Below are positions 22,977 to 32,019 of a stretch of 64,000 nucleotides of DNA, piece by piece. The stretch is from positions 1,860,001 to 1,924,000 of the forward strand of contig NZ_CP080492.1 in assembly GCF_019464495.1 (NCBI RefSeq), read 5' to 3'. The notes below the pieces were generated by a model, which was given only the letters and a program-made list of their open reading frames with translations, did no database searches and was not told the DNA's origin. How positions within the stretch are numbered: the first letter of the stretch is position 1; every line of letters starts with the position of its first letter. The position numbers and the translations under genes were made by a program. This stretch comes from Leucobacter luti. Lineage in GTDB: Bacteria > Actinomycetota > Actinomycetes > Actinomycetales > Microbacteriaceae.

Positions 22977-24002
22977 CTAGCGTAACTCGGGCGCCTGCTC
23001 CGGCGCTTGGACCGCCGCGCCGAGCTGCATGGCGCGCTGCAACGAGTCAACCGAGCCGAAGCCTGTCAGTGCTGCGATCCGTGACTGCGGCATGTGCGGG
23101 TGCTCGTGCCGCAGTTGGACGGCGGCGGCGGCACGCGTCTGGCGGATCGCGCCCGCGACGGTGCGGCCCTCCGCTCGGAATGCTGATTGCAGGGTGCGCA
23201 CGGATACGCCGAGTGTCAGCGCGAGGGTTTCCGGGTTCAACGACGGCGCATCGTACCCGCGGCGAATTGCGGCAATTGCAGACCCATAGAGCGTCCTCGG
23301 CCCCCGTGCCTCGTCTCCTCCAGCGAGCCGCACGACCGAGTGGGCAAGTTCCTCGAGCGCGTGCTGCAGCGGGTCGCCGTCGGTCACATCGGTTTGCGCC
23401 AGCCCGCACACACTGGAAATATACGCAGCAGTGGGGGCGAAGAGCGCAGCAGCGACACCGTGCTCCGCGCTGTGCACGATGTCGGCACCGCCGCTCGAGA
23501 GAATCGCCGCGGTGATTCGCGCTGGCACACTCATGCAGACGAAGTCGGTGCGTTCCGTCGGCGTCGCGAAGTGGATCGTACCGGGGCCAGGCGGCATAAG
23601 AAAGGCACCTCTGCCGTGCTTCTGTTTCCCATCCGGCCCGGTCACGCTCAGAGATCCATGCTGCACGATCATGAGCAACGCCCGATCCGTTGGCCAGGCT
23701 CCCCTGTTCCAGCGACTGCGGAGCTCCGACACCCTGGCATGTGCGAGCGCGACCTCGGAGAACCTCGCGATCCGGATCCGCAGCGGTGGCTGCGCAGCGA
23801 AGCTCTCAATCTGGATCTCAGCAGCATTCAACTGGGTGCGTACGCGGGGCGACTGCTGCAGGTCCGTGACACGCTGCGCGTGCACGTCGAAGCGGTGGAA
23901 GTCTCGATCATTGCCGAGCCCCATTCGCAACGCACGCGTCCGCTCCATGTGCCCCCATCGGTCATGCAGTACTCGCCGCGCACAGCGCGAAAGTTGCTTC
24001 AT
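22977..24002 (-). CDS. AraC family transcriptional regulator
   Basis: A regulator of about 341 residues. The N-terminal two-thirds is a sensor region with a cupin-like part (DGKQKHGRGAFLMPPGPGTIHFATPTERTDFVCMSVPA), resembling AraC_binding_2-type proteins. The C-terminal DNA-binding domain has two helix-turn-helix units: NPETLALTLGVSVRTLQSAFRAEGRTVAGAIRQTR and RIAALTGFGSVDSLQRAMQ. The start is uncertain: 24002 has GGGG six bases upstream, but 23948 or 23924 are possible. It is divergent from the sigma-fusion gene 190 bp away, and cotranscribed with the PNPOx-like gene. Confidence 0.8.
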   Translation of the reverse strand: MKQLSRCARRVLHDRWGHMERTRALRMGLGNDRDFHRFDVHAQRVTDLQQSPRVRTQLNAAEIQIESFAAQPPLRIRIARFSEVALAHARVSELRSRWNRGAWPTDRALLMIVQHGSLSVTGPDGKQKHGRGAFLMPPGPGTIHFATPTERTDFVCMSVPARITAAILSSGGADIVHSAEHGVAAALFAPTAAYISSVCGLAQTDVTDGDPLQHALEELAHSVVRLAGGDEARGPRTLYGSAIAAIRRGYDAPSLNPETLALTLGVSVRTLQSAFRAEGRTVAGAIRQTRAAAAVQLRHEHPHMPQSRIAALTGFGSVDSLQRAMQLGAAVQAPEQAPELR

Positions 24003-24094
24003 CGTAACCCCAAGTGAGACCCACAGCGCAAATCGCGCGAACACCTCCGCAAAACGCGCAGATCACCCGGCATCGCAGACGGCTCATTTATTTT

Positions 24095-24117
24095 GATTGC
24101 CCCGCGTCACTTTTTCC
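24095..24117 (+). promoter_or_regulatory. Shared upstream motif, copy 1 (sigma-fusion gene)
   Basis: The 23-nt segment has the form GAT..C...GCGTCACTTTTTCC. It matches the segment upstream of the major pilin (31935 down to 31913, minus strand) at 17 of 23 positions by my alignment, including GCGTCACTT and TTCC. It ends 73 bp before the GTG of the sigma-fusion gene, compared with 89 bp before the pilin start. It is a candidate promoter core (CGTC resembles ECF -10 elements). No matching -35 is evident here. Confidence 0.5.
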
Positions 24118-24189
24118 CGGAAAGTAGCACTCACTCGGTGAGACGCGGGTACGTGCGCGCGGCCACTGGGGAAATTGGGAGGGGGACCA

Positions 24190-26223
24190 GTGAAAACAGC
24201 AGCAAAGGTCCAGAGCGAACACCACGGTGAGATCTTGCAGCGCCGCGATGCAGAACTCGCGCTACACGCCGCCGATGGACACCTGATCGCGGCAGCTCGA
24301 AACGGGGATCGTGACGCGTTCGGCCAGCTCTGGCAACAGCACCACCAGGCCGTGTGCGCCCTGACCTACCCGCTTGCGTTCGCCGACACGGAGGACACCG
24401 TTTCAGAGGCCTTCACCTCGGTCTGGGATCAGTTGCAGCGCGGCCGTGGCCCCGTCGAACACTTTCGCGCCTATGTGGTTGCGGTGTCACGGAACATCGC
24501 GTCACGCCGCTATCACGAGCGCCAGCGCACAGTGACGAGCGAGCTCCTCGAAGAAACTCCGGCGGAGGACTCCACGGATTTCACGGATGGCGGATCAGAG
24601 ACGCGGGACATCATCGCGGCGTTCGCCTCACTGCCCGACCGGTGGCAGCAAATCCTGTGGTGGCAAGAAGTCGAAGAGCGGCCGCGCACCGAGATTGCCG
24701 AGCGACTCAGTCTCAGCCCCAACTCGGTTTCTGCGCTGACGCGCCGCGCTCGCGAAGGACTGCGGCTCGAGTGGCTCCGCCAGCAGCTCCCGAATGCGGT
24801 CGCCTCCGGGCACGAAGACATCGTCGAACTGCTCCCGAAGTTCGTTCGCGGCGCCGTCAGCGGGGAACTGCAGCGCGGCGTCGCAACGCACCTGTCCGCC
24901 TGCACCGAGTGCGCTGGGCTCGAACGCGGCCTCCGCCGCGAGAATCATCGCTTCGGTCGCAAGATCGCGGCGGGCGGGGCACTCGCTCTTGCACTGGGCG
25001 GCACACTCACGACGGATCTGTGGGCGGCGCCCACTGCGGCGAGCGCTGCAGCGTTCTCCGCGGCTCCCGCAGGCGGCGCCCAGATCGCCGGATCAGGCAC
25101 CTGGGCTGGAGATCTCGCTACGCGCGGTGTCAGGGCCGTTGCTCGGCACACGAGACGAGCAACCCAAGCCCTCTCGCAGGCCGGGGGCGGGGCGCTCACA
25201 GCTGGGATAGCGGTGGCCACCACAGCTGCCGTCGCGCTCGCGGTTGGCGTCACCGCAATCCTGCCGCTATTGCCGGAGGGTGGAAGCACCGAGAGCGCTC
25301 CCACTTCAGAGCAGGACACCGAAGCTCAGTCGGAGTCGGAGTCTGCCCACGCGCAGCGCACCCCAGCTGATGACCGTGCCCCCGCACACACTGCTCCCCC
25401 CGCTGAGGCTGACACAACGCCCGGCTCTGAGCTCCGCGCGGAGCCGGCAAGCACGCCGGTCACGGATCCCGATTCGTCTGGCGTGCCGCAGAATCCGGTG
25501 CCGCCGGGAGAGCCGACTCTGCCTCCTCCGCCCCCAGAGGATGAGCCCGCTCCTCCGGAGCAGCCGACGAATCCAGAAAAGCCTGCCGAGCCGACGAATC
25601 CGGAAAAGCCCGTCGAGCCAACGAATCCGGAAAAGCCCGTCGAGCCAACGAAACCGGAAAAGCCTGAGAAGCCTGAAAAGCCGACAGTTCCTGAGGTGCC
25701 AGCGGTGATCACCGTCGCACGCGGAGACGCAGACACCGATACGCTCGCGCCGCTGCTGACCGGCAGAGCGGCCCCGCTCGCGACCGTGCGCATCGACGTA
25801 TCCGGGCAGCGCTCGGAGACCACGGCTTCTGCAGCGGGCGAGTGGCACATCGATCTGGCTCCCACTCAGCTTGCGGCGGGCGCGCATGTTGCCGTGATTA
25901 CTCAGGTGGTGGACGGCGCCATTGTGGCGACCACCACTTTTCCCTTTACGCTGGCGCAGCCGAGCGCGACCTTCACGATCAGTGTGGTGCAGGGACCAGA
26001 CGGGGTGTTCGGGCCTCGAATCTGGGCCGACGTCACCGGCCAACCGCTCACGGAAGTGTGCGTGTGGTCATCCCGCGTGGCGATGCAGCGGGTAGCACTT
26101 GACGCGCAGGGCGCCGGATCACTGCAACTGCGGGTGGCAGATTTCGCGCTCAGCCTGAACTACAGCTATTGCAGCGGCGAGCGCATGGGCGTGACTGGCA
26201 CGGCACCACTCGTCTATCAGTAG
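24190..26223 (+). CDS. Membrane-tethered ECF sigma factor fused to anti-sigma zinc finger and Ig-like outer domain
   Basis: A 677-residue multidomain protein. Residues about 28-110 form sigma region 2 (DGHLIAAARNGDRDAFGQLWQQHH, then FRAYVVAVSRNIASRRYHERQR); 138-195 form sigma region 4, with helix-turn-helix RTEIAERLSLSPNSVSALTRRAREGL. Next is an anti-sigma-type zinc finger His234, Cys238, Cys241 (HLSACTEC). A hydrophobic stretch at 260-280 and a strong membrane segment at 333-360 (ALTAGIAVATTAAVALAVGV) follow. The outer part has a Ser/Glu/Pro linker, a PTNPEKP repeat stalk (455-505), and an Ig-like domain up to the C-terminus. GTG at 24190 has GGGAGGGGG before it. Its stop abuts the convergent sortase. 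Probably a one-protein signal transducer controlling the pilus locus. Confidence 0.85.
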   Translation: MKTAAKVQSEHHGEILQRRDAELALHAADGHLIAAARNGDRDAFGQLWQQHHQAVCALTYPLAFADTEDTVSEAFTSVWDQLQRGRGPVEHFRAYVVAVSRNIASRRYHERQRTVTSELLEETPAEDSTDFTDGGSETRDIIAAFASLPDRWQQILWWQEVEERPRTEIAERLSLSPNSVSALTRRAREGLRLEWLRQQLPNAVASGHEDIVELLPKFVRGAVSGELQRGVATHLSACTECAGLERGLRRENHRFGRKIAAGGALALALGGTLTTDLWAAPTAASAAAFSAAPAGGAQIAGSGTWAGDLATRGVRAVARHTRRATQALSQAGGGALTAGIAVATTAAVALAVGVTAILPLLPEGGSTESAPTSEQDTEAQSESESAHAQRTPADDRAPAHTAPPAEADTTPGSELRAEPASTPVTDPDSSGVPQNPVPPGEPTLPPPPPEDEPAPPEQPTNPEKPAEPTNPEKPVEPTNPEKPVEPTKPEKPEKPEKPTVPEVPAVITVARGDADTDTLAPLLTGRAAPLATVRIDVSGQRSETTASAAGEWHIDLAPTQLAAGAHVAVITQVVDGAIVATTTFPFTLAQPSATFTISVVQGPDGVFGPRIWADVTGQPLTEVCVWSSRVAMQRVALDAQGAGSLQLRVADFALSLNYSYCSGERMGVTGTAPLVYQ

Positions 26224-27147
26224 CTATTCGGCGTCGCGGCTGCGCGCCGCGGCCTCAACGAACCCCTGCCTCGCCACATACCCCGTCACGAGGAGGAGGC
26301 CGAGACCTGACCAGACAGCCCACCACGGAAAGCCCGGAATCGCAGAAGTCGCTCCAGCCGCCTGCACATCGGCGATGGGTGTGGGGGTGATGCGTTCACC
26401 GGTGACCACGATCCGATGGGTGTTGATTCCGAGCGGAGTGCAAGTGATGAGCGTCACCAGGTCCTCCCCCAGCTCAGCCCGCAGTGTGCCCGTGTCTTCT
26501 GGCGCGATCACCTGAATGTCGCGCACCCGATAGGTCATGACACGGCCCAGGGTCTCGACAACGAATGTGTCGCCCAGCGTGACCTGATCCAGATTCGTGA
26601 ACATTGTCGCGTTGGCGAGGCCGCGGTGAGCGGTGAGGACCGAGCGGGTGCCGGATCCGCCAACCGGGAGGTGCGAGCCCTCCAGGTGGCCTGAACCGCG
26701 GGCGAGCACCGCGTCGCTCGTGCCGTGGAATACCGGAAGGTCAACGCCGATCGACGGGATCTTGATGCGAGACATGAGCCCGTTCGCGCCGCCTCGCAAG
26801 AGCTCGTCGTACTCCAACGTTTGATCGGCGAGCGTCCAGTCGCCAACCGGGACATGCGCGTTCTTGCCGAGCACCACGCCAGCACTGAGCGCTCGGTTGT
26901 AGGCTTCGGCCGCTGCAAGCTGCTCGTCGGCGGAGGGAGTGAGCGAGTCGAGATTCGCGACCGACGTGCTCAGCACCTTGGACTGGTTGTAGGAGGACAG
27001 CCACCCTGCGCTCATCGGGTACAGGCCCGCGCCGATTCCGGCGAGCGCGAGCACCGCGATCACGATGGTCAGGGCGCTTGGCCTCCAGCGCGCTGCGGTG
27101 CGCGCAGCGGTGCGCGTCTCAGCTGCGTCTACGTCTGCATGCCGCAT
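26224..27147 (-). CDS. Class C sortase (pilus polymerising)
   Basis: A 307-residue membrane transpeptidase that cleaves LPxTG-type signals and joins pilin subunits. An N-terminal membrane anchor (LTIVIAVLALAGIGAGLYP) and a second membrane segment at the C-terminus (WWAVWSGLGLLLVTGYVA) are typical of class C. The catalytic His is in LTAHRGLANATMF, the Cys in LVTLITCTPLGINTHRIVVTGER with the Arg after it; IKIPSIGVDLPVFHGT is also typical. The start at 27147 is preferred to a longer frame. It is the last gene of the pilus operon, 96 bp after the vWA tip protein, and its stop touches the stop of the opposing sigma-fusion gene. Confidence 0.93.
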   Translation of the reverse strand: MRHADVDAAETRTAARTAARWRPSALTIVIAVLALAGIGAGLYPMSAGWLSSYNQSKVLSTSVANLDSLTPSADEQLAAAEAYNRALSAGVVLGKNAHVPVGDWTLADQTLEYDELLRGGANGLMSRIKIPSIGVDLPVFHGTSDAVLARGSGHLEGSHLPVGGSGTRSVLTAHRGLANATMFTNLDQVTLGDTFVVETLGRVMTYRVRDIQVIAPEDTGTLRAELGEDLVTLITCTPLGINTHRIVVTGERITPTPIADVQAAGATSAIPGFPWWAVWSGLGLLLVTGYVARQGFVEAAARSRDAE

Positions 27148-27243
27148 GGTGTGCTCCGTCTGTGAAAGGGGAATCGAACGGGTGAGCGGGGGTGCGAGCC
27201 GGGTGCCTGCTGCACCCATCCCGCACCCCCGCTCTGCGCGCGG

Positions 27244-30162
27244 CTACGCCGCGTTCACCTGCTTGCGCCTGCGTTGCCACCAGAGTCCGGCAATCACGCT
27301 CAAGCCGAGTCCCCCACCGGTGAGGAGGAAACCGAAGCTCCCCAATCCGCCGGTGAGTGGGATGGCTGGCACGTCAACCTGCCGGTTCTCGATGTTCCCA
27401 TAGGCGACATTCGTGTTGATCGTGATTGCGATCGGATCCGCGAGGAGCTGGTACCCGGGCGGGGCTTTGGTCTCACGCAATTGATACTTCCCCATCGGGA
27501 GGTCACGGAGCGCGAAGCCGCCCGCTGTGGGGTCTCGATCTGCTCCGGTGCAGCTCGCCGCGGCCGCTGCAACACAATCGGTCACCGTGATCGCGGATCC
27601 TGGCACCGGCTGCCCCGCCGCGTTCACCGGAGTGAGGAGCCACTCAGACTCGCCCAGTCGCACACCGGTCTGATCCACTTTGTTCCAGGTGAGTCCGCCG
27701 ACGACCGGATGAACCGTGCATGGCTCTCCCGGCTGGCAGGTGGTGGGCGGCTGCTCTCCAGTCGGGACGACATAGTTGCGCACGGAAGCGTTGGCTGCGC
27801 TGGGCAGTGGGTCCCGCACCGTGACGGTGTAGCTCACCGTGCGCTCGGTGCCCGGCTGCAGCGTGCCGGTGATCCGGATCCGGTCCCCCGCGCCGTTGAG
27901 CGCCGCGGTGAGCGGGCTCTGGGCCGTCACCGTCCCGGTGAGGACGGCGTCGTCGAGCACATCAGTGAGGACGTCGTCGTGATTGACCGCGACAGGGAGC
28001 TCGCCCGTGTTCTTGAATGTCAGCGTGTAGGTCACACTCTGGCCTGGCTTCACTGTCGTACCCGTCGGCGGGTTGGAGCTCTTGGCGATCTCGAGCTTGC
28101 CAGGCGCCAAAACTCGGTTGTAGATCTTGCACTCCACACGCTGGGCGCGAAGCCCCTGGACCACAAAGCCCGGCTGAGCCGCGGTGCCGGCGTTCGTGAC
28201 GGCCGTCGGAGCTCCCGTCTCAGTGTTCACACACACGGCGTTGCGGGCAGCGGCACCTGTGCCGACGGGCACCAACTCGTAGCCCGTCTGCTGCGTCTCC
28301 AGGATCTGAACGGGCCCGGTGGTCGTCGGGGCCGTGAAGGCTAGGCCGAAGTCGACCTTGCCGTCATCACCGGTCGCCGTGGTGCGCGTGACGGGCGCCT
28401 GCACCGTCATCGCGGTCGCCGTCGTGCTCGCGTCGAAGCGCCACCCCTCAGGGGCGGGCGTGGCCTGCGCAATGGTGCCTCCGGCCGGCACGATCATCTT
28501 CTGCACGCCGATCGTACCGTTGCAGTTCTTGTTGGCGAGTGCAACAAGAGCCTGCGTCGCTTCGGTAAAGCTGGAGGTGCGGTAATAGTCGCTGTTTTTC
28601 GTTGGCCCGGATACCGCGCGCAAATTTGCCTCGCTCGCGGCGGTGAGCGCTGGCCCGACACCGAGCGCCACCAGGCGCGTTCCCAGCGCCTTCAGCTGGT
28701 TCGCGGAGAAGATGCCCGCGTCGACATCCTGCAGCGAGTTAAACGCACTCGACCCGGCACCGGTGTTGCCGCGGATCACCGTGGGGTTCCCGTCGGTGAG
28801 CAGAATAGCGAGGTCGTACGCGTTGCCGCTGTTGGCAGCCTCGGCGATCCCGCGATCCCAGTTCGTGCCACCGCCGGAGGCCCACGCAGCGTACTGCGCG
28901 GAGAAAGCCGCACCCTGCGCCGCGGTCGTCACGGGGAGGAGATTGGGGTGGTTGCTCGCTCCGGTTCCGGGCGTCTCGTTCGAGAACGAGAACAGCGACA
29001 TTTGGGTGTTCGTGCCTCGGAATGCGTTGACGAAGCTCGTCATCGCGGCTTTCATATCGGCAATTCCGGTGGCTCCCAGCGAACCGGAAGTGTCCGCGAT
29101 GAGCGCGATATTGATCCCGCACTCCGCGGGAAGCTCTGGGTTGTTTCGTGACTGGTTCCACACCCCAGTGGTGCGGCTCACGTTGGCGGCGTACCAGTCT
29201 TCGGTGTTGGCATCGATCCGGTTCCGCATGAAGTACCGATCAGGATCCGCAGCCACAGTGTCCCACGGCATCGCTGTCGTGGATCGGTAGGTCGTCCCGG
29301 CTCGCAACTGCGTATCGGTACGGAATCGGTACTGCCACGAGGCCTCGGGTGTGGCACCGAAGGTACCGACCCGAAGCTGCGGGTTCGCATACCACCCGGT
29401 GGGGCTCGTCTCTTGCACCACCCAGAACCGGGAGTCCTGCGGCGTGCCGGTGCTGGAAGCAGCTCCCGAGCGGATGGGGATGATGAAGTTACAATCGCCG
29501 TCGGCGTCTGAGACGCAGGTCGTCCACGGCCAGCTTGCATCGACCCTGGTGCCCGCCGCGCCTTGGACGGGCAAAATGCCAGCGCCCCCGGAGCCACCAC
29601 CCGTTGTCGCGGTACCCGTGTTGTAGAGGCCCAGCTTCACTCCGGCAAGTCCCTGCACGGTGCCGTTTGCGAGTCGGTTCCCTCCGACCTTGACCGACAG
29701 CACTGCGCTGCCCGCTGGGGCCGTCGGCACCGAGCGCGGCGCAATCGGCACGGCGTCAGTGCCCGGAACGACTGGGGCGGCGGGATCCTCACCAGCGCCC
29801 GATCCGGGTGCTGGAGTGGTCTCGGTGCCGCCGGGGACGTCGGTGCCCTCGCCGACCTCTGCGCCAGTCGGCGTGTCCGCGGGGGCCTCAGTGCCTCCGC
29901 CTGCACTCGCTTCACTGCCTTCTTCGGCACCAGCGCCGGTGTCGACGGTGGAATTCTCGGGTACGGAATCCGGCTGTGCGGGATCCGTTTGCGCGGAGGT
30001 CCCCGTCTCGGGCGCGGTGATCTCCGCGGACGCTGGCGCTGCGACGGCGGCGATCAGGCCGACAGGGAACACCAACCCGCCCAACAGTGCGAGCGACGCA
30101 CCGAACCCGGTCGCACGGGCTGCGCTGCGCAGCCTTCGACGTGTTCGCTGACTGTTCTGCAT
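27244..30162 (-). CDS. vWA-domain pilus tip adhesin with sorting signal
   Basis: A 972-residue cell-surface protein, probably the pilus tip subunit. Residues 1-46 are a signal peptide; 47-150 are a Pro/Thr/Gly-rich linker. A von Willebrand A domain begins near 345, with the metal-dependent adhesion motif D357-T-S-G-S361. C-terminal parts include a DUF11-like repeat (SVTYTLTFKNTGELPVAV) and a SpaA-type prealbumin domain with isopeptide Glu in KYQLRETKAPPGY. The sorting signal is IPLTG at 934-938, a membrane stretch and RRRK. It lies 138 bp after the major pilin, across a hairpin, and 96 bp before the sortase. Confidence 0.93.
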   Translation of the reverse strand: MQNSQRTRRRLRSAARATGFGASLALLGGLVFPVGLIAAVAAPASAEITAPETGTSAQTDPAQPDSVPENSTVDTGAGAEEGSEASAGGGTEAPADTPTGAEVGEGTDVPGGTETTPAPGSGAGEDPAAPVVPGTDAVPIAPRSVPTAPAGSAVLSVKVGGNRLANGTVQGLAGVKLGLYNTGTATTGGGSGGAGILPVQGAAGTRVDASWPWTTCVSDADGDCNFIIPIRSGAASSTGTPQDSRFWVVQETSPTGWYANPQLRVGTFGATPEASWQYRFRTDTQLRAGTTYRSTTAMPWDTVAADPDRYFMRNRIDANTEDWYAANVSRTTGVWNQSRNNPELPAECGINIALIADTSGSLGATGIADMKAAMTSFVNAFRGTNTQMSLFSFSNETPGTGASNHPNLLPVTTAAQGAAFSAQYAAWASGGGTNWDRGIAEAANSGNAYDLAILLTDGNPTVIRGNTGAGSSAFNSLQDVDAGIFSANQLKALGTRLVALGVGPALTAASEANLRAVSGPTKNSDYYRTSSFTEATQALVALANKNCNGTIGVQKMIVPAGGTIAQATPAPEGWRFDASTTATAMTVQAPVTRTTATGDDGKVDFGLAFTAPTTTGPVQILETQQTGYELVPVGTGAAARNAVCVNTETGAPTAVTNAGTAAQPGFVVQGLRAQRVECKIYNRVLAPGKLEIAKSSNPPTGTTVKPGQSVTYTLTFKNTGELPVAVNHDDVLTDVLDDAVLTGTVTAQSPLTAALNGAGDRIRITGTLQPGTERTVSYTVTVRDPLPSAANASVRNYVVPTGEQPPTTCQPGEPCTVHPVVGGLTWNKVDQTGVRLGESEWLLTPVNAAGQPVPGSAITVTDCVAAAAASCTGADRDPTAGGFALRDLPMGKYQLRETKAPPGYQLLADPIAITINTNVAYGNIENRQVDVPAIPLTGGLGSFGFLLTGGGLGLSVIAGLWWQRRRKQVNAA

Positions 30163-30249
30163 TACAGGAGGCCTTTCTGCTGTACTGTTCAGCGCCGAAG
30201 CGCTGTCCCGACCGCCCAGGGGAAGCTGGACGGCCGGGGGTTCACCCAG

Positions 30250-30287
30250 CGGGGCGAGAGACTCAAGGGGATAGGCCCCTCGCCCCG
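30250..30287 (-). terminator. Intercistronic hairpin between major pilin and tip gene
   Basis: A 9-bp G/C stem (CGGGGCGAG at 30250-30258, complement at 30279-30287) with an inner AGGGG/CCCCT stem lies right after the major pilin stop. With no T tract, it probably acts as a partial terminator or mRNA stabiliser that gives more major pilin than tip protein. Confidence 0.6.
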
Positions 30288-30300
30288 ACAGGTGGCTTGA

Positions 30301-31824
30301 TTACCGCTGTGACGCGGTGGCTGTGCGGCGGCGCTTCCAGTTCATCAGCGCTACAGCGGCGACAACGGCTGCAAGTCCACTCCCGATCAGGACGGCCTGG
30401 CCCGCTGCACCAGTGAGGGGCAACTCGGGTACCTCGGTCTGGGTGTTCGTGATCTCTACGTTGTCCGAGACCGTGGTCTCCCCAATCTTCACCGTGACGG
30501 GGGTGAAGGGCTGGGCCGGGACGACATAGCCTGCGGGAGCTGCAACCTCTTTGAGGACATAGCAGCGCTGCTGCGCATCAATCACCGGGTTGACGCTGTC
30601 GCTCACGAACAGGCCGGGGACGGAGATCACGCCAGTGCCGGCCGATGTGAACTGAGTCGCCCCGTTGACGGTGACGGCCGCGCCGGCTGCGACGGCGGTG
30701 CTGCAGTCGGCTGCGTAGGGATCAGCAGCGTTGTAGACCTCGAACACGGCTCCGTTCAGACGGCCTTCGGTGCCAGTGGTGCCCGCTGCCCGCTTCTGCA
30801 CGGCAAGGCTGCCCCAGTGGGTTTCGACCTCGTTCGAGGGGATCGGGGGCTGCAGCGAGGGATCGAACGTGGGGTTGTTCGGCCACAGTTCAGCCGTGTT
30901 CTCGATCGTGCCGTTGCCGAGTGCGACGACGGTGCCCGCGAAGACGACCTGGATCTTCTTGCCAGCGTGGGCGTTCGGGCCCTCGTTGAGCCAGGCAAGG
31001 CCGGCAGCGCTGAAGTTTACGGTGATCTGCTGGCCTGTGACCGTAGTCGTGAAGTACGCGGGGTTGAGCGCGGCGCCGTCGACGGTCACGGCGATATCCG
31101 CCGCGGGGATCGGGGCGAGGCGGGCGTCGAGCGTGTCCCTAATCGCAAAGCCGGTCCAGGTCTGCTCGCTCGTGGGGACAGGAACCGTGACCGGGAAGCG
31201 AACGACGGATCCCAGGCCCGTCTCCTGCTGCTCCTCAATTGTCTTCTCGATGACGCCCTCACCATTCTTCGGGTACGCGTGCACGTCGTACACCCATCCG
31301 CTCTCGTGCGGCATCGGGATGGTCACGATAAACGGCGTCGCGCGGTCGATGATGTTGGCTGGAGCCGAGGTCTCACAGATCTGGTACGCGCCCACGGGAA
31401 GCGAGATCGTTGCCACGCCGAGCGCGGTGGTGAGGGGAAGTGCGCGGGCGGTGCCGAGCGTGAATCCGGTGGGTGCGGTGCAGCCGGCGCCCGGCGCGAG
31501 GTCCTTCAGGCTGCTCCATGCTGCGGTGGTGTCGAGGTTCAGCGGTGCGCCTGCGCTGAGCAGCGGGAAGGCGGTGAAGCCAACCCCAGCGACGGGATCA
31601 GTGAACTCGCCATCAGCTGGAGCCTGGCTAATGTCGCCCGGCCCGCTGCCGGTCTGGTGCAGATACTTGTGCACCGTGATCGAACCCTGGCGATCCGTGT
31701 CGATGTTGCCGTACTCCACTGGAGCTGCGTTCGCTGCAGAGCTTGCGCCCATGAGCGCTGCCACCCCGAGTGCCCCCGCAATCAGTGCTGTGGTTGTGCG
31801 ACGTCGCACATTTCCTGCATTCAC
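30301..31824 (-). CDS. Major pilin subunit (SpaA/FimA type, isopeptide-forming)
   Basis: A 507-residue secreted shaft pilin of class C sortase pili. A signal peptide ends near ANAA at 31-34. The pilin motif WVYDVHAYPKN lies at 177-187, with Lys186 as the likely polymerisation lysine. An E-box type glutamate is seen in GAYQICETSAP (E151) and again in CYVLKEVAAPAGYV. The sorting signal is LPLTG at 468-472, followed by a membrane stretch and WKRRR. The GTG start is preceded by GAGAGGAATG. It is first in the operon with tip protein and sortase, and the shared 23-nt motif lies 89 bp upstream. Confidence 0.95.
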   Translation of the reverse strand: MNAGNVRRRTTTALIAGALGVAALMGASSAANAAPVEYGNIDTDRQGSITVHKYLHQTGSGPGDISQAPADGEFTDPVAGVGFTAFPLLSAGAPLNLDTTAAWSSLKDLAPGAGCTAPTGFTLGTARALPLTTALGVATISLPVGAYQICETSAPANIIDRATPFIVTIPMPHESGWVYDVHAYPKNGEGVIEKTIEEQQETGLGSVVRFPVTVPVPTSEQTWTGFAIRDTLDARLAPIPAADIAVTVDGAALNPAYFTTTVTGQQITVNFSAAGLAWLNEGPNAHAGKKIQVVFAGTVVALGNGTIENTAELWPNNPTFDPSLQPPIPSNEVETHWGSLAVQKRAAGTTGTEGRLNGAVFEVYNAADPYAADCSTAVAAGAAVTVNGATQFTSAGTGVISVPGLFVSDSVNPVIDAQQRCYVLKEVAAPAGYVVPAQPFTPVTVKIGETTVSDNVEITNTQTEVPELPLTGAAGQAVLIGSGLAAVVAAVALMNWKRRRTATASQR

Positions 31825-31912
31825 CCGTTCATTCCTCTCGTAGAGAGCCCCCCAAGGGCCACTTCGTTGTGCAGCCGCTGAGCGGCCTACGCGAAACAGG
31901 TGCGGAGACTGC

Positions 31913-31935
31913 GGAATAAGTGACGCCCCGTTATC
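31913..31935 (-). promoter_or_regulatory. Shared upstream motif, copy 2 (major pilin)
   Basis: On the minus strand the segment reads GATAACGGGGCGTCAC followed by TTATTCC. It matches the sigma-fusion gene's upstream motif. Just upstream is a second GATAAC and an A5 run (GATAACAAAAAGATAAC); with GATAAC as a -35-like element and CGTCAC as a -10-like element the spacer is 15 bp, close to ECF promoter geometry. A TSS near 31905 would give a leader of about 80 nt. Confidence 0.5.
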
Positions 31936-32019
31936 TTTTTGTTATCAACTTCGCGCGTTTCAGCTCAGTGGGGACGCACAGCACTCAGCTGCAGACCGGC
32001 CGCTTGGTAGCCTGGCGCC

